Origin: an uncultured Flavobacteriaceae bacterium
GTDB lineage: Bacteria; Bacteroidota; Bacteroidia; Flavobacteriales; Flavobacteriaceae
NCBI GenBank assembly: GCA_947497245.1
Contig: CANMFO010000001.1
Location: 992,001 to 1,056,000, forward strand
DNA: 64,000 nucleotides
Reading direction: 5' to 3'
Positions 1-8,003 of the stretch are shown here, one piece after another. A model generated the notes under the pieces. It was not told the DNA's origin. It saw only the letters and a program-made list of their open reading frames with translations, and did not search any database. Within the stretch, counting starts at the first letter, position 1. Each line of letters opens with the position of its first letter. A program made the translations under genes and the position numbers.

Positions 1-618
1 ATTTTGGTCGGGGAACCTACTTCGGAAAATATCAATTTTTATGGCGATTCGAAACCTGTGGTATTGCCGAACAGCAAGATCACGGCGTATCTGTCCTATT
101 TATGGTGGCAGGATATGCCCGCTTTGGAAAATGCGGATTGGACAGCGCCCAGCATCCCCGTTACCATGAGCTTTGAAGAATACACAACCAATCAAGACCC
201 TGTATTGGAGGCAGCATTGAATTTTAACGCTGCGGATTTTGAACCCAGGCCCATGGACTATATAACCAAGTTATATGTAAGCGGACAAACACAGAAATTA
301 GGAGAGGAACTTCCTAAAATGGTACACGATCCACGGTATGCCTTTTGTGATTTTGAAACAGAATTGAACAAAAAGGGAAACCTTTTATTGCAAAGTGGCC
401 GTACACCGGAAGTACAGGCTTCCGTTCAGGTATTTTCCATGATCGCACAACTGTTCCCAAATTCCGCGATCACGTATAAAAATCTAGGGGAGGCGTACAC
501 CGTGTTAAAGGACACCCATAAGGCAAAAGAAGTGCTCCAAAAGGCCATTTCTTTGGATACCCATGGAAAAATTGGCAAAGCGGCAAAAGCGATGCTATTG
601 GAGCTGGACAAGTTATAG
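1..618 (+). CDS. S41-like peptidase C-terminal part with TPR tail, cut by the window edge
   Basis: The frame is open from the first base, so the gene begins left of the window; about 205 C-terminal residues are visible. The opening ILVGEPTSENINFYGD and the following LPNSKITAYLS strand resemble the end of the peptidase S41 (tail-specific protease-like) core. The catalytic Ser/Lys region lies outside the window, so activity cannot be judged. Roughly the last 70 residues form helical TPR-like repeats (NSAITYKNLGEAY, then an AKEVLQKAISLD helix), a layout seen in uncharacterised Bacteroidota S41 proteins. It is convergent with the next gene. An internal TTG at base 4 would be a poor start, so a truncated gene is the better reading. 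Confidence 0.7.
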   Translation: MLVGEPTSENINFYGDSKPVVLPNSKITAYLSYLWWQDMPALENADWTAPSIPVTMSFEEYTTNQDPVLEAALNFNAADFEPRPMDYITKLYVSGQTQKLGEELPKMVHDPRYAFCDFETELNKKGNLLLQSGRTPEVQASVQVFSMIAQLFPNSAITYKNLGEAYTVLKDTHKAKEVLQKAISLDTHGKIGKAAKAMLLELDKL

Positions 619-936
619 CTTGCGAACATAAAATAGCCTGGTCGTAAAACGGCCGTGGAATGATTGTAGCTATAGATTGTAAATGGTAAATTAAAATGTA
701 CAACTAGTTGATATTGAAGTTTTTTATAACTAAGTGGTACAATGCTGAAATGTGGAAGTCGTGGTCGCAAGAAGCTACGATCAAAAGGAGGAGAAATGAT
801 ACATTCTGGCCAGTACTTAGGTTTGATGCATGTTTTTAATACTATGAAGTCCAATTCAACATCCGAAATTCATTGGGTGACCGCTCTACTGTTTTCACAA
901 AATCGGGAATAGCCATAATATACATGTTGTGGCCAG
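619..936. other. Gene-free spacer between convergent genes
   Basis: This 318-bp AT-rich stretch lies between two convergent genes. Reading frames here are antisense or lack a credible start, and I see no strong hairpin followed by a T-run, no repeat and no RNA gene. Confidence 0.6.
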
Positions 937-2430
937 TTATTCTTTGACCTCCAGATCTTGTCTTTTTATGACCTTGCCTCCAATAACAACTTTCTCTATG
1001 GCATCATATGCTTCAATATCCATTAAGGGGTTTTTGGCCATCATAATGATATTTGCTTTTTTTCCGATGGCCAAGGAGCCAAGAGAAGAATCTAAATGAA
1101 AAGCTTTGGCATTGTTAAATGTAGCGGACGCAAGTATTTTATTTAAGGGGACTCCCGCTTCTTTCATCAATTTAAGCTCCCAATTACCATTATGACCAGG
1201 TTGATTGCTATAAATTGGGCCAGATGGGGTATCCGAGCCAAATAGAATAAGACCATTATTATCAGAAAGGTACTTTAAAGCTAACATTGCATGACCTTGC
1301 ACATGGTCATACATTGTATGAATCTCCTCTACAGTAAGTCCGCTAAAAATTTTTTTGCCAAACCATTGTGCTTCTTCCGTTTTATACCATTCAAGTAAAT
1401 TTTTGGGAACCACCTTTTTTAAGCCAGGTAGATCAAGAAATTCAGTATCGACCAGTGCTTCCTCTCCTTCAATAACAGTCAACGTAGGGGTATAGCCTAT
1501 TTGCTTTTCAATTTGCAGATCCAACATGTTTTTTATCCCTATTGGAAGAGAATCAGAGGGCACATCCTTATATTCTTCCCAGTTCCAAAGCCCGTGCGAT
1601 ATGATATCAACTCCTATATCCGTTAAAAATGAGTGTCCTTCAAATGAATTGGCGTGAACTGTCAGAACAAGCCCGTTGGAATGTGCTTCCATAAGCAAAT
1701 CTTCCATAATGTCCTTGGTTGGCAAGGGCAACCCCTTCATGTGACCAAAACCTGATTCGTAATACGATTTTACAGCAATGGCACCAGAATTTTTAATACG
1801 CTTGACCACTGCTTTAGGAGTGTGATTTGTTGGATTATACGTAGCTGGTATATTTTCTGCCTGACTCTCCATATATATGAAATTTGGCAGGGCTTCAAAT
1901 CGATATTCCATAGGTATATTGTTCATTGGGTAGCCATTTGCAACCGCAGCTCCTGAATGTCCAACATGATATAGATCGGGTTTTGCTTTTTCCATGTTAA
2001 AAGAAGTGATACCTTCTTCATACATGCCCCCAAGATCAATTAAAGTGGTAAAACCATAGTATAAATAGCTTCGAGGCATTTGGCTTTTAAACCCAGTGGC
2101 CAGTTCAGGGTATTTTTCTATATGATGGGGAAGCATTCCTTGCACTCCCGGAATATGAACATGACTATCGATCAACCCTGGAATTACGAATTTTCCAGTT
2201 CCATCGATCTGTTCAAATGTTCCGCTTATACTTGGCTCATTTTTGCCCACATAAACGATTCCATCTTTTTCAACCACCAAATGACCTATATAAGGGCTGT
2301 AAGTGCCATCTTCTGTTGAGATTATGGTAACATTCGATAGGTATACACCTTCCGTAAGATTCAGTTGTTCTTTATTCTCCTGACAAGAGCATAAAATTGT
2401 AGCAAGGAGAATAGTCAGTAATTTTTTCAT
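937..2430 (-). CDS. Amidohydrolase-family lipoprotein (imidazolonepropionase-like)
   Basis: A 497-residue metal-dependent amidohydrolase exported as a lipoprotein. A hydrophobic signal ends in a lipobox-like LCSC (lipid Cys near residue 16). The family signature GLIDSHVH supplies the first metal ligands (His90 and His92). Later family positions are visible: Lys in AVKSYYESG, His in VLTVHANSF, His in DIISHGLWNW and the Asp of LFGSDTPSG. The C-terminal KANIIMMAKNPL stretch is the usual second beta-sandwich segment. Such enzymes hydrolyse C-N bonds in cyclic amides, ureas or dipeptides; the substrate cannot be read from sequence. It appears to be a single-gene unit, with a strong dyad directly upstream of its ATG. 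Confidence 0.85.
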   Translation of the reverse strand: MKKLLTILLATILCSCQENKEQLNLTEGVYLSNVTIISTEDGTYSPYIGHLVVEKDGIVYVGKNEPSISGTFEQIDGTGKFVIPGLIDSHVHIPGVQGMLPHHIEKYPELATGFKSQMPRSYLYYGFTTLIDLGGMYEEGITSFNMEKAKPDLYHVGHSGAAVANGYPMNNIPMEYRFEALPNFIYMESQAENIPATYNPTNHTPKAVVKRIKNSGAIAVKSYYESGFGHMKGLPLPTKDIMEDLLMEAHSNGLVLTVHANSFEGHSFLTDIGVDIISHGLWNWEEYKDVPSDSLPIGIKNMLDLQIEKQIGYTPTLTVIEGEEALVDTEFLDLPGLKKVVPKNLLEWYKTEEAQWFGKKIFSGLTVEEIHTMYDHVQGHAMLALKYLSDNNGLILFGSDTPSGPIYSNQPGHNGNWELKLMKEAGVPLNKILASATFNNAKAFHLDSSLGSLAIGKKANIIMMAKNPLMDIEAYDAIEKVVIGGKVIKRQDLEVKE

Positions 2431-2435
2431 TGATC

Positions 2436-2465
2436 ATCGTCTTTGGTCGTTTAACCGAAGACGAT
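2436..2465 (-). promoter_or_regulatory. Dyad directly upstream of the amidohydrolase start
   Basis: ATCGTCTTTGGT and ACCGAAGACGAT form 12-bp arms with one mismatch around a 6-nt centre, 5 bp upstream of the amidohydrolase ATG. It could be an operator or a 5'-leader hairpin that limits translation; sequence alone does not decide. Confidence 0.4.
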
Positions 2466-2569
2466 TATATCTTAAGATTGTTACAGCTATTTGAATTTTA
2501 AGAATAACAGGTACGTATCAGTTCTATGGTGCAAAACAGCAATAGCTGTCATTAAGGCCATAATAGAGA

Positions 2570-2637
2570 ATTATGACCTACGAATGGAAACGGAAAGATC
2601 TGGACTACAATACCTTATAAACCATTTGTATCATAAT
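2570..2637. repeat. Small inverted-repeat element, diverged copy of the 15172-15357 element
   Basis: The left arm ATTATGACCTACGAATGG pairs with the right arm CCATTTGTATCATAAT, with mismatches. The left arm and the bases around it (ATAATAG, then AATTATGA, then TACGAAT and AACGGA) match the left end of the element at 15174-15210. The right arm (TTTGTATCATAAT) matches that element's right end. This is therefore a shortened or decayed relative of the same palindromic element. No coding capacity is visible. Confidence 0.5.
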
Positions 2638-2789
2638 GTACTGGCGTTATGTGACTTAGCTTAGGGAAAGCAAAGTTCAATTTCTAAGATTTTCCTTAAA
2701 TTTTTCTTCTAAAAAGTTTCTTCTTCCAAGGTAATGGAACACTTATTATGCGACCCGACGGCAAGTCCTCCGAAGCAATTTTCAGCGTA

Positions 2790-2872
2790 GGAGGGAAGGA
2801 GGGGAGTGTAATGTGTGTGGAATGGTTATACTACTACAATTTTTAATTTCCTTGCAGTTTCCCGTAATGAAT
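2790..2872. repeat. Shared element A, upstream of the PIN-like cassette
   Basis: It contains AATGTGTGTGGAATGGT (2810-2826), identical to 9977-9993, preceded in both places by a G-rich AGGAGGGA tract. TACTACA and a CCGTAAT core follow at similar distances in both copies. Both copies sit about 130-145 bp before an AT-rich accessory gene. Identity outside these blocks is low. Function is unknown; a remnant of a mobile-element end is one possibility. Confidence 0.5.
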
Positions 2873-2931
2873 TGCCTACTAAAATTCTATATATTTGGGA
2901 AGTATGGATTATCAATAATCTATATCCAATT

Positions 2932-3940
2932 GTTAGCTGTTATTAAATCCAAATTTTGAACCTTAGAGCATTAAAAAACATATTCCGAAAACATACAGAC
3001 TTTGAAAATTGGTATTTTGAAACTTCAGCAGTTAATTCTCTTTGCGATAATATTTTTTCAAAGTCTGAGAATAGTTCAATAAAGACTCGCCAATTTGAAT
3101 TTAAAAAAGGGAGAAAATGGTACATTTCTAACATCACCTTATGGGAAATGTTCTTAACAAACAACGAAGACCGCAGAACTGAACTTTTCGATTTTTCGAG
3201 ATGTATTTTTCATAAAAATTTGATGCCAAGCATTGAAGAACTGTTAATCAATTACATAAATAATGGACTTCCACTAATTGAAAGAAGGTATAAGTTAAAA
3301 TCAAAGTCATTATTTGGAAAAGAATGGAATAAAGCTTGCCGAAACATAAACTTTTTCTTTGAACCTGATATTGAGACTTTAAAAAGGCATACTGAATATT
3401 ATAGATTTTTTGGAGAATATTTTATTAAGACAAATAATGGTTATTCTCTAAGTTTCAATGAAAAAATATCGGTTGATGAAAAAAAAGTAGATATAAAAAA
3501 AATTGAAAATGCATTTCAATATTACACTAATACTCTACCAAAAGATTGGTTGAAAGAAAATGAGAAATATATTTACCTATCATTTAGATTAGTTCTGATT
3601 ATTTTCTGTTATGGTATTAATTTCGATCAAAAAACAACAGAAACTTATTGGAAAAAGAAAAGGATTGACAAGCCAACAGACAGGATTAATTACGTTGTGA
3701 AAAATATACCTGACATTTTTACGAGAGGTCCAATAGCAAACATTGCTAAAATGATTTTATCTCAAGCCAACAGCAAGTCAACAAGGGGTGTATATTTTGA
3801 TGCATTACATTCAATATACATAACATATTCTGACTTATATTTTAGCGATGATGAACATTTTAATAATCTTAAAAAAATAAATGACCCGAATATGTTGAAA
3901 ATAAAAAAGACATCTGATTTAGTTAATAACGACAGCTAAC
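2932..3940. repeat. Inverted repeats tightly flanking the PIN-like gene (cassette-like)
   Basis: The left copy GTTAGCTGTTATTA (2932-2945) is the reverse complement, with three bases deleted, of the right copy TAATAACGACAGCTAAC (3924-3940). One T on the outer side and one A on the inner side extend the match. The left copy ends 10 bp before the start codon and the right copy contains the stop codon, so the repeats frame exactly one gene. Confidence 0.6.
2956..3939 (+). CDS. PIN-like domain protein of unknown function
   Basis: A 327-residue AT-rich gene starting at TTG. An in-frame TAA at 2944 rules out an upstream ATG, and the next in-frame ATG would delete the N-terminal motif. I do not recognise a named family. 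Two stretches resemble the ends of PIN-like nucleases: NWYFETSAVN near residue 18 (hydrophobic strand, acidic residue, Thr-Ser) and, near residues 275-300, DALHSIYITYSDLYFSDDEHF, the usual D-x2-H then D...D pattern. A central Glu in ITLWEMF fits a third acidic position. PIN domains cut RNA in a metal-dependent way; here that is inference. The inverted repeats around the gene and its low GC suggest acquisition as a unit. Confidence 0.55.
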   Translation: MNLRALKNIFRKHTDFENWYFETSAVNSLCDNIFSKSENSSIKTRQFEFKKGRKWYISNITLWEMFLTNNEDRRTELFDFSRCIFHKNLMPSIEELLINYINNGLPLIERRYKLKSKSLFGKEWNKACRNINFFFEPDIETLKRHTEYYRFFGEYFIKTNNGYSLSFNEKISVDEKKVDIKKIENAFQYYTNTLPKDWLKENEKYIYLSFRLVLIIFCYGINFDQKTTETYWKKKRIDKPTDRINYVVKNIPDIFTRGPIANIAKMILSQANSKSTRGVYFDALHSIYITYSDLYFSDDEHFNNLKKINDPNMLKIKKTSDLVNNDS

Positions 3941-3955
3941 AACGTACAAAATTAA

Positions 3956-4060
3956 TTGGCTAGTACTAGCCTTCTTACGAAAATCGACGTGGATTTTCTA
4001 TCTGCGGGCAGACAGGTATGTGAAATGGATTTAAGTATTCTCTTACACTTGGCTAGTAAT
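3956..4060. repeat. Structured tail downstream of the PIN-like gene
   Basis: A perfect 14-bp palindrome GGCTAGTACTAGCC (3958-3971) is followed by a hairpin with GAAAATC/GATTTTC arms (3979-3998). A direct repeat of TTGGCTAGTA then occurs (3956-3965 and 4049-4058). It begins right after the right inverted repeat, like the recombination-site tail of a mobile gene cassette. No terminator T-run is seen. Confidence 0.45.
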
Positions 4061-4084
4061 ATTTAAAGTAATAAATTTAGCTAT

Positions 4085-5641
4085 ATGAAAATTGGATTCA
4101 AAAATTTAAGAAGCTTAGTTAACACAGGTGATCTGTCTATCAAACCGCTTACATTACTGTTAGGTCAGAATAGTTCAGGAAAAAGTACCTTTATAAGGTC
4201 TTTCCCACTTTTAAAGCAAAGTCTTGAGACTCGAACCACAGGCCCAATCCTATGGTATGGAAGATTTGTTGATTTTGGGGATTTTTCGAACGCCCTAAGT
4301 GATAGTGCGAACGAAGATTTTATAGAATTCTCTTACGATTTGAATCTTCCGGACGATTTAAGAACTCGTTACCTTTATAGTAGAAGAAACCCTCTAACAA
4401 GCCAAATAGATAAAATCACCAATTGTAACGTATCAATACAGCTGAAAGGTGGAAAAGAAATCAAAACTTACACTTCTCAAATGCAAATTGGCTTTAGTGA
4501 TTTCAAAATTAAAATTATTGTGAGTAAGAATGATTCTCTGGTTAACATTCAGATAGATGATGAATCGGTACCATTAGAAAATGTTTCGCTAGTCAATATT
4601 GGAAATGTTTTTCTTCCTCAGGTCATATATAAACAAGAGGATGGTCATTATACTCTTAGTCCTGATAGGTTTTTAATTAAAAAAATATTTCAAGAAATTA
4701 GACGTATTTCCAAACAAAACTATACCGAAAGTACTATTATTAAAATTTTCAGTAGACTGAATTTTTCTTCGAATAAGAAATTGTTGAACTCCATTGTAAA
4801 TCAAAATGTCGTAAAGGGTTTTGCCAAAAAAGTTGCAAATTGGAACCTTAAAACTTCAGAATATAAAGAATTTAGGGCATTATTACTGGCAGCCACGGTT
4901 CCATCATTAATAGAAAAATGTGACCAGTATATCTCACTTATGGCCAGAAATACTAGTTATATTGCACCTTTAAGGGCTACCGCTGAACGATACTACAGAC
5001 CACAAGACTTGAATGTTGATGAGGTTGATTTTCAAGGAAAAAATTTGGCGCTTGTATTAAGGAATTTATCCTCTGTTGAGAGGCAGGAATTTGAAAAATG
5101 GTGTGAAAAAACATTTAATTTTTATCCTAGGGCAAAAATTTTCGGCGGAAATATGACAATTAATGTTTTATTCAATAAAGATAAGTCGGAACATAATATC
5201 GCTGATTTAGGTTTTGGCTTCTCTCAAATTCTTCCAATAATAACTCAAATATGGACAGGAATCATAAGAAGGTCTAACGTTAGTAGGCATCGTCGTCGAT
5301 CAAAGATTAAAATTTATGCCATCGAACAGCCAGAGCTTCATTTGCATCCGAAGGTACAAGCGATGTTTGTAGATGCCATTATTGATGTAATTAAATTTTG
5401 CATCAAGAATGAGATAGACATAAAATTTATTTTGGAAACACATAGTGAGACTATAGTTAACACTGTTGGTACAAGGATTTATCGAGAAAAACTGGATTCT
5501 AATTGTGTTAATATCATAATGTTTGAAAAAAAATCTAATCAATCGGTCTCCGTAGTAAAAGAAGTGAAATATGCAGAAGATGGAACTCTTAAAAACTGGC
5601 CCTACGGTTTTTTTGAAGAAGACTGGAAAACTTCTAACTAA
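4085..5641 (+). CDS. AAA family ATPase, OLD/AAA15-like with DUF3696-type C terminus
   Basis: A 518-residue ABC-type ATPase of the kind found in anti-phage modules. The N-terminal strand MKIGFKNLRSL leads to a Walker A, GQNSSGKST (residues 27-35). A long middle insertion follows. The Walker B strand IYAIEQPELHLHP (about 408-420) carries the catalytic Glu, and ILETHSE (about 447) is the switch region typical of RecF/OLD-like ATPases. The C-terminal V-x-E-V-K-Y...DG...WP-x-G-FFEEDW ending is characteristic of DUF3696 proteins. The next gene follows after 11 bp and probably supplies the effector. Low GC and the neighbouring accessory genes suggest horizontal transfer. Role in defence is inferred from architecture and context. 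Confidence 0.8.
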   Translation: MKIGFKNLRSLVNTGDLSIKPLTLLLGQNSSGKSTFIRSFPLLKQSLETRTTGPILWYGRFVDFGDFSNALSDSANEDFIEFSYDLNLPDDLRTRYLYSRRNPLTSQIDKITNCNVSIQLKGGKEIKTYTSQMQIGFSDFKIKIIVSKNDSLVNIQIDDESVPLENVSLVNIGNVFLPQVIYKQEDGHYTLSPDRFLIKKIFQEIRRISKQNYTESTIIKIFSRLNFSSNKKLLNSIVNQNVVKGFAKKVANWNLKTSEYKEFRALLLAATVPSLIEKCDQYISLMARNTSYIAPLRATAERYYRPQDLNVDEVDFQGKNLALVLRNLSSVERQEFEKWCEKTFNFYPRAKIFGGNMTINVLFNKDKSEHNIADLGFGFSQILPIITQIWTGIIRRSNVSRHRRRSKIKIYAIEQPELHLHPKVQAMFVDAIIDVIKFCIKNEIDIKFILETHSETIVNTVGTRIYREKLDSNCVNIIMFEKKSNQSVSVVKEVKYAEDGTLKNWPYGFFEEDWKTSN

Positions 5642-5652
5642 TTTTCCTTTTT

Positions 5653-6729
5653 ATGTTGATAAAGTTAGATACATCTCTCATTGATTACTGTGATTTAAAA
5701 TCAGAAACTCCAAAAAAAATAGACTTTTTTGAGCACGTTGCCGATATCCGTGCTAGAGGTTTTCATTTTATTCTGGCAGATAGAAAACTCTTAGAGTTGC
5801 TTGGTAGTTTAAAAAAACTAAGTAAGCGCTCTAGGAAAATATATCAAAAACTATTTCAAAATTACACCACAGAATCTGCGATTGAAAGTTCCTTAGAGTT
5901 TGTTTATGTAATCGGCAATTTTCACTCCAGCGTTAGTTCAACAAATATCATGCTTAATATTGAGGAATTAAATGGAAATACCTTTTTGAATAGAAATAAA
6001 TTATTGTTAGAAAACTCTTCAGACGATACCATTTATGGGATAATAGTGAATTATTATTTAAAAAGTAAATCACTGGAAAGTTTAAATTATGAATGGGAAT
6101 TATGCAATGGTGGCGGGTCCACCTCGTATGCCGAATACAGCAGAATAATCAAGGAAAAACTTACTTATACATTTTGCATTCTTGATTCAGATAAAATTTC
6201 TCCTTATGACAATTTGGGAGCTACTGCGCAGCAATTTGAAGATAATGCTATGCAAAGCTGTTTTGGTAATTATTACATACTCCCAGTTCATGAAATGGAA
6301 AACCTATATCCTGAAGAAATGATCAGTGCCTTAGCCCATAGCGATATGTGTTATTCTAAACACAGAGCGGTTGTTGAAAAATTCAAGAAAGATAAAACAT
6401 GTGACGCTTTGCACTATGCAGATTTAAAGAAAGGCCTTAACAAATATACCCTTCATAATCTAAAGGAAAAATGTAAAGAATATTGGAAAAAGTTTTTAAT
6501 AAAGCACGGCTATGATATAAAAAAATGTGATTGCTCGGATAGCAGTTGCCCTCATTATTTTATTGCCCCCTTTGGGAGAAAAATTAATCAAAACATTATT
6601 GGATATGCCAATAAAATAGACTTAAAGATAGAGGAATTACTAGATTCCGTCTATGAAATACTATGGATTAATATTGGTAAAATCCTCTTAGAACGATATT
6701 GCTGTCCAACGATTATGGTTAACGTTTAG
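5653..6729 (+). CDS. TOPRIM-like putative effector paired with the AAA ATPase
   Basis: A 358-residue protein starting 11 bp after the ATPase gene, so almost certainly co-transcribed. It has no obvious signal peptide or membrane segment. The only recognisable feature is mid-protein: a hydrophobic strand ending in FCILDSDK (about 174-182) and, 30 residues on, LPVHEMENLYP (about 210-220). This resembles the DxD strand and the E-N-Y/L-Y element of TOPRIM/DUF4435-like nucleases, the effector type in PARIS-like systems. A Cys-rich patch, CDCSDSSCPHY, near residue 295 could bind zinc. Family assignment is tentative. ATPase plus small nuclease is the standard two-gene layout of OLD-like and PARIS-like defence systems, but this could be a different pair. 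Confidence 0.5.
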   Translation: MLIKLDTSLIDYCDLKSETPKKIDFFEHVADIRARGFHFILADRKLLELLGSLKKLSKRSRKIYQKLFQNYTTESAIESSLEFVYVIGNFHSSVSSTNIMLNIEELNGNTFLNRNKLLLENSSDDTIYGIIVNYYLKSKSLESLNYEWELCNGGGSTSYAEYSRIIKEKLTYTFCILDSDKISPYDNLGATAQQFEDNAMQSCFGNYYILPVHEMENLYPEEMISALAHSDMCYSKHRAVVEKFKKDKTCDALHYADLKKGLNKYTLHNLKEKCKEYWKKFLIKHGYDIKKCDCSDSSCPHYFIAPFGRKINQNIIGYANKIDLKIEELLDSVYEILWINIGKILLERYCCPTIMVNV

Positions 6730-6973
6730 ATAGCCAAAAAAGATTTTCCAAAAACAACCCTCCTTCACTGCACACTAACATACAAATAGGATAGGAGATC
6801 CATAACGTCTTAATCCCCCAAAACCACCCCCTCCCAAAACCCAGTTATTCCACAATATTCCCGTCTATTACACCACATGACCACTGGTTACATAGTGTTT
6901 TCTTTCCAACCGTTTTATCCGCAACTTAATGGGATTTAATCGGAGCTTGTCTCCATCTAAACAACCCATTATT

Positions 6974-7675
6974 ATGAATATACCATACTATTTGCAGGAT
7001 CTGCCCATTGGCCCGGAACCCGAGCACAAAGTGGGCAAAGTACAGGCAAGGGGCTCCCTTGTCGAGAGCAACGTTTTGGACCGTATGGTCCAGAGAGGTA
7101 CCGGTATCAGCCGGGAAGACATGCAGGCCACCCTGGACCTGTACACCAAGGTGGTCTCCGATTCACTGGGGGACGGTTACAACGTGATCACACGTCTGGC
7201 CAACTACAGACCGGGCCTAAAAGGGGTCTTTAACGGGGCAACGGACCCCTTTGATCCCAAGCGTCACCACTTTAGGGCATCGCTGAGCGAGGGCACGGAC
7301 CTTAGGAACAAAATGCGCACAGCCTCCGGCGAACGGCTCGTTGTGCCCTTGCCCGCACCCTTCCTTATCCAGTATATGGATTATGGCAGCCATACGGTAG
7401 ACAGTATCCTTACTCCCGATAACATCGGTGAGATCAACGGTCAGGCCCTTAAGTACGATCCAGCCAACGAGGACGAGGGCATCTTCCTTGTTCCCGAGGC
7501 AGGCGGCGACCCCATTAAGGTAAGCACCGTTTCCATCCTTACCGAGGGGCGGCTTATGTTCATGGTACCCTCCGACCTTGCTGTCGGTGAATATATCATG
7601 GAGGTACGTCGGGGCTATACAAACGAAGCCAGCATCCGTACGGGCACCCTTCACCATACCCTTACCGTGGGCTGA
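6974..7675 (+). CDS. HU-like DNA-binding protein with Ig-like C-terminal domain (DUF4469-like)
   Basis: The ATG at 6974 gives a 233-residue protein beginning MNIPYYLQDLPIG, the usual start of this Bacteroidota family; an in-frame ATG at 6929 would add 15 low-quality residues. The N-terminal half (to about residue 120) resembles an IHF/HU-type DNA-binding fold: helical start, GTGISREDMQATLDLYTKVV, then strands with LANYRPGLKGVFNG. The C-terminal part, about 80-90 residues (...GDPIKVSTVSI... then EVRRGYTN), looks like an Ig-like DUF4469 domain. Its role is unknown. GC is clearly higher than in the preceding ATPase operon, so it probably belongs to the resident genome. Seven 22-bp repeats begin a few bases after its stop codon. 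Confidence 0.7.
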   Translation: MNIPYYLQDLPIGPEPEHKVGKVQARGSLVESNVLDRMVQRGTGISREDMQATLDLYTKVVSDSLGDGYNVITRLANYRPGLKGVFNGATDPFDPKRHHFRASLSEGTDLRNKMRTASGERLVVPLPAPFLIQYMDYGSHTVDSILTPDNIGEINGQALKYDPANEDEGIFLVPEAGGDPIKVSTVSILTEGRLMFMVPSDLAVGEYIMEVRRGYTNEASIRTGTLHHTLTVG

Positions 7676-7683
7676 ACAAAAAA

Positions 7684-7825
7684 CACGCGCGGTATCAGAA
7701 CAAAACACGTGCAGTTTTAAGATAAAACTCGTGCAGTTTCAAAGTAAAACACGTGCAGTTTTAAAATAAAATACGCGCTGTTTTAAAAAAAGTATCGCGC
7801 AGTTTTTTTAAGAAACACGTGCAGA
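7684..7825. repeat. Seven-copy 22-bp tandem array with CACGTG-like cores
   Basis: The cores start at 7684, 7706, 7728, 7750, 7772, 7794 and 7816, exactly 22 bp apart. The best copies read AAAACACGTGCAGTTTTAA; others drift to CTCGTG, CACGCG, TACGCG and ATCGCG. The 22-bp period is about two helical turns, so all cores face the same side of the DNA. The array starts 8 bp after the HU-like gene stop and contains no gene. The remaining bases to 8003 hold no recognised feature. Confidence 0.85.
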
Positions 7826-8003
7826 ATCCAAAAAAGGTCCTAAACAAAGGCGCTCCGAGAGGGGATTTCCAACCAGAACGATTCACGACCAAAACCATTT
7901 GCCTATGACAAAAACAGCCGACCCGCACACGGGAGATGCCCAAAGCGGCACTCTGACCGATGGTATAGTTTGATCAAATCACAAACCAATTAAATACAAA
8001 ACG

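Noticed and set aside
7684-7825. Possible CRISPR array
   Set aside because: The repeats are contiguous 22-bp units without unique spacers and no cas genes are near.
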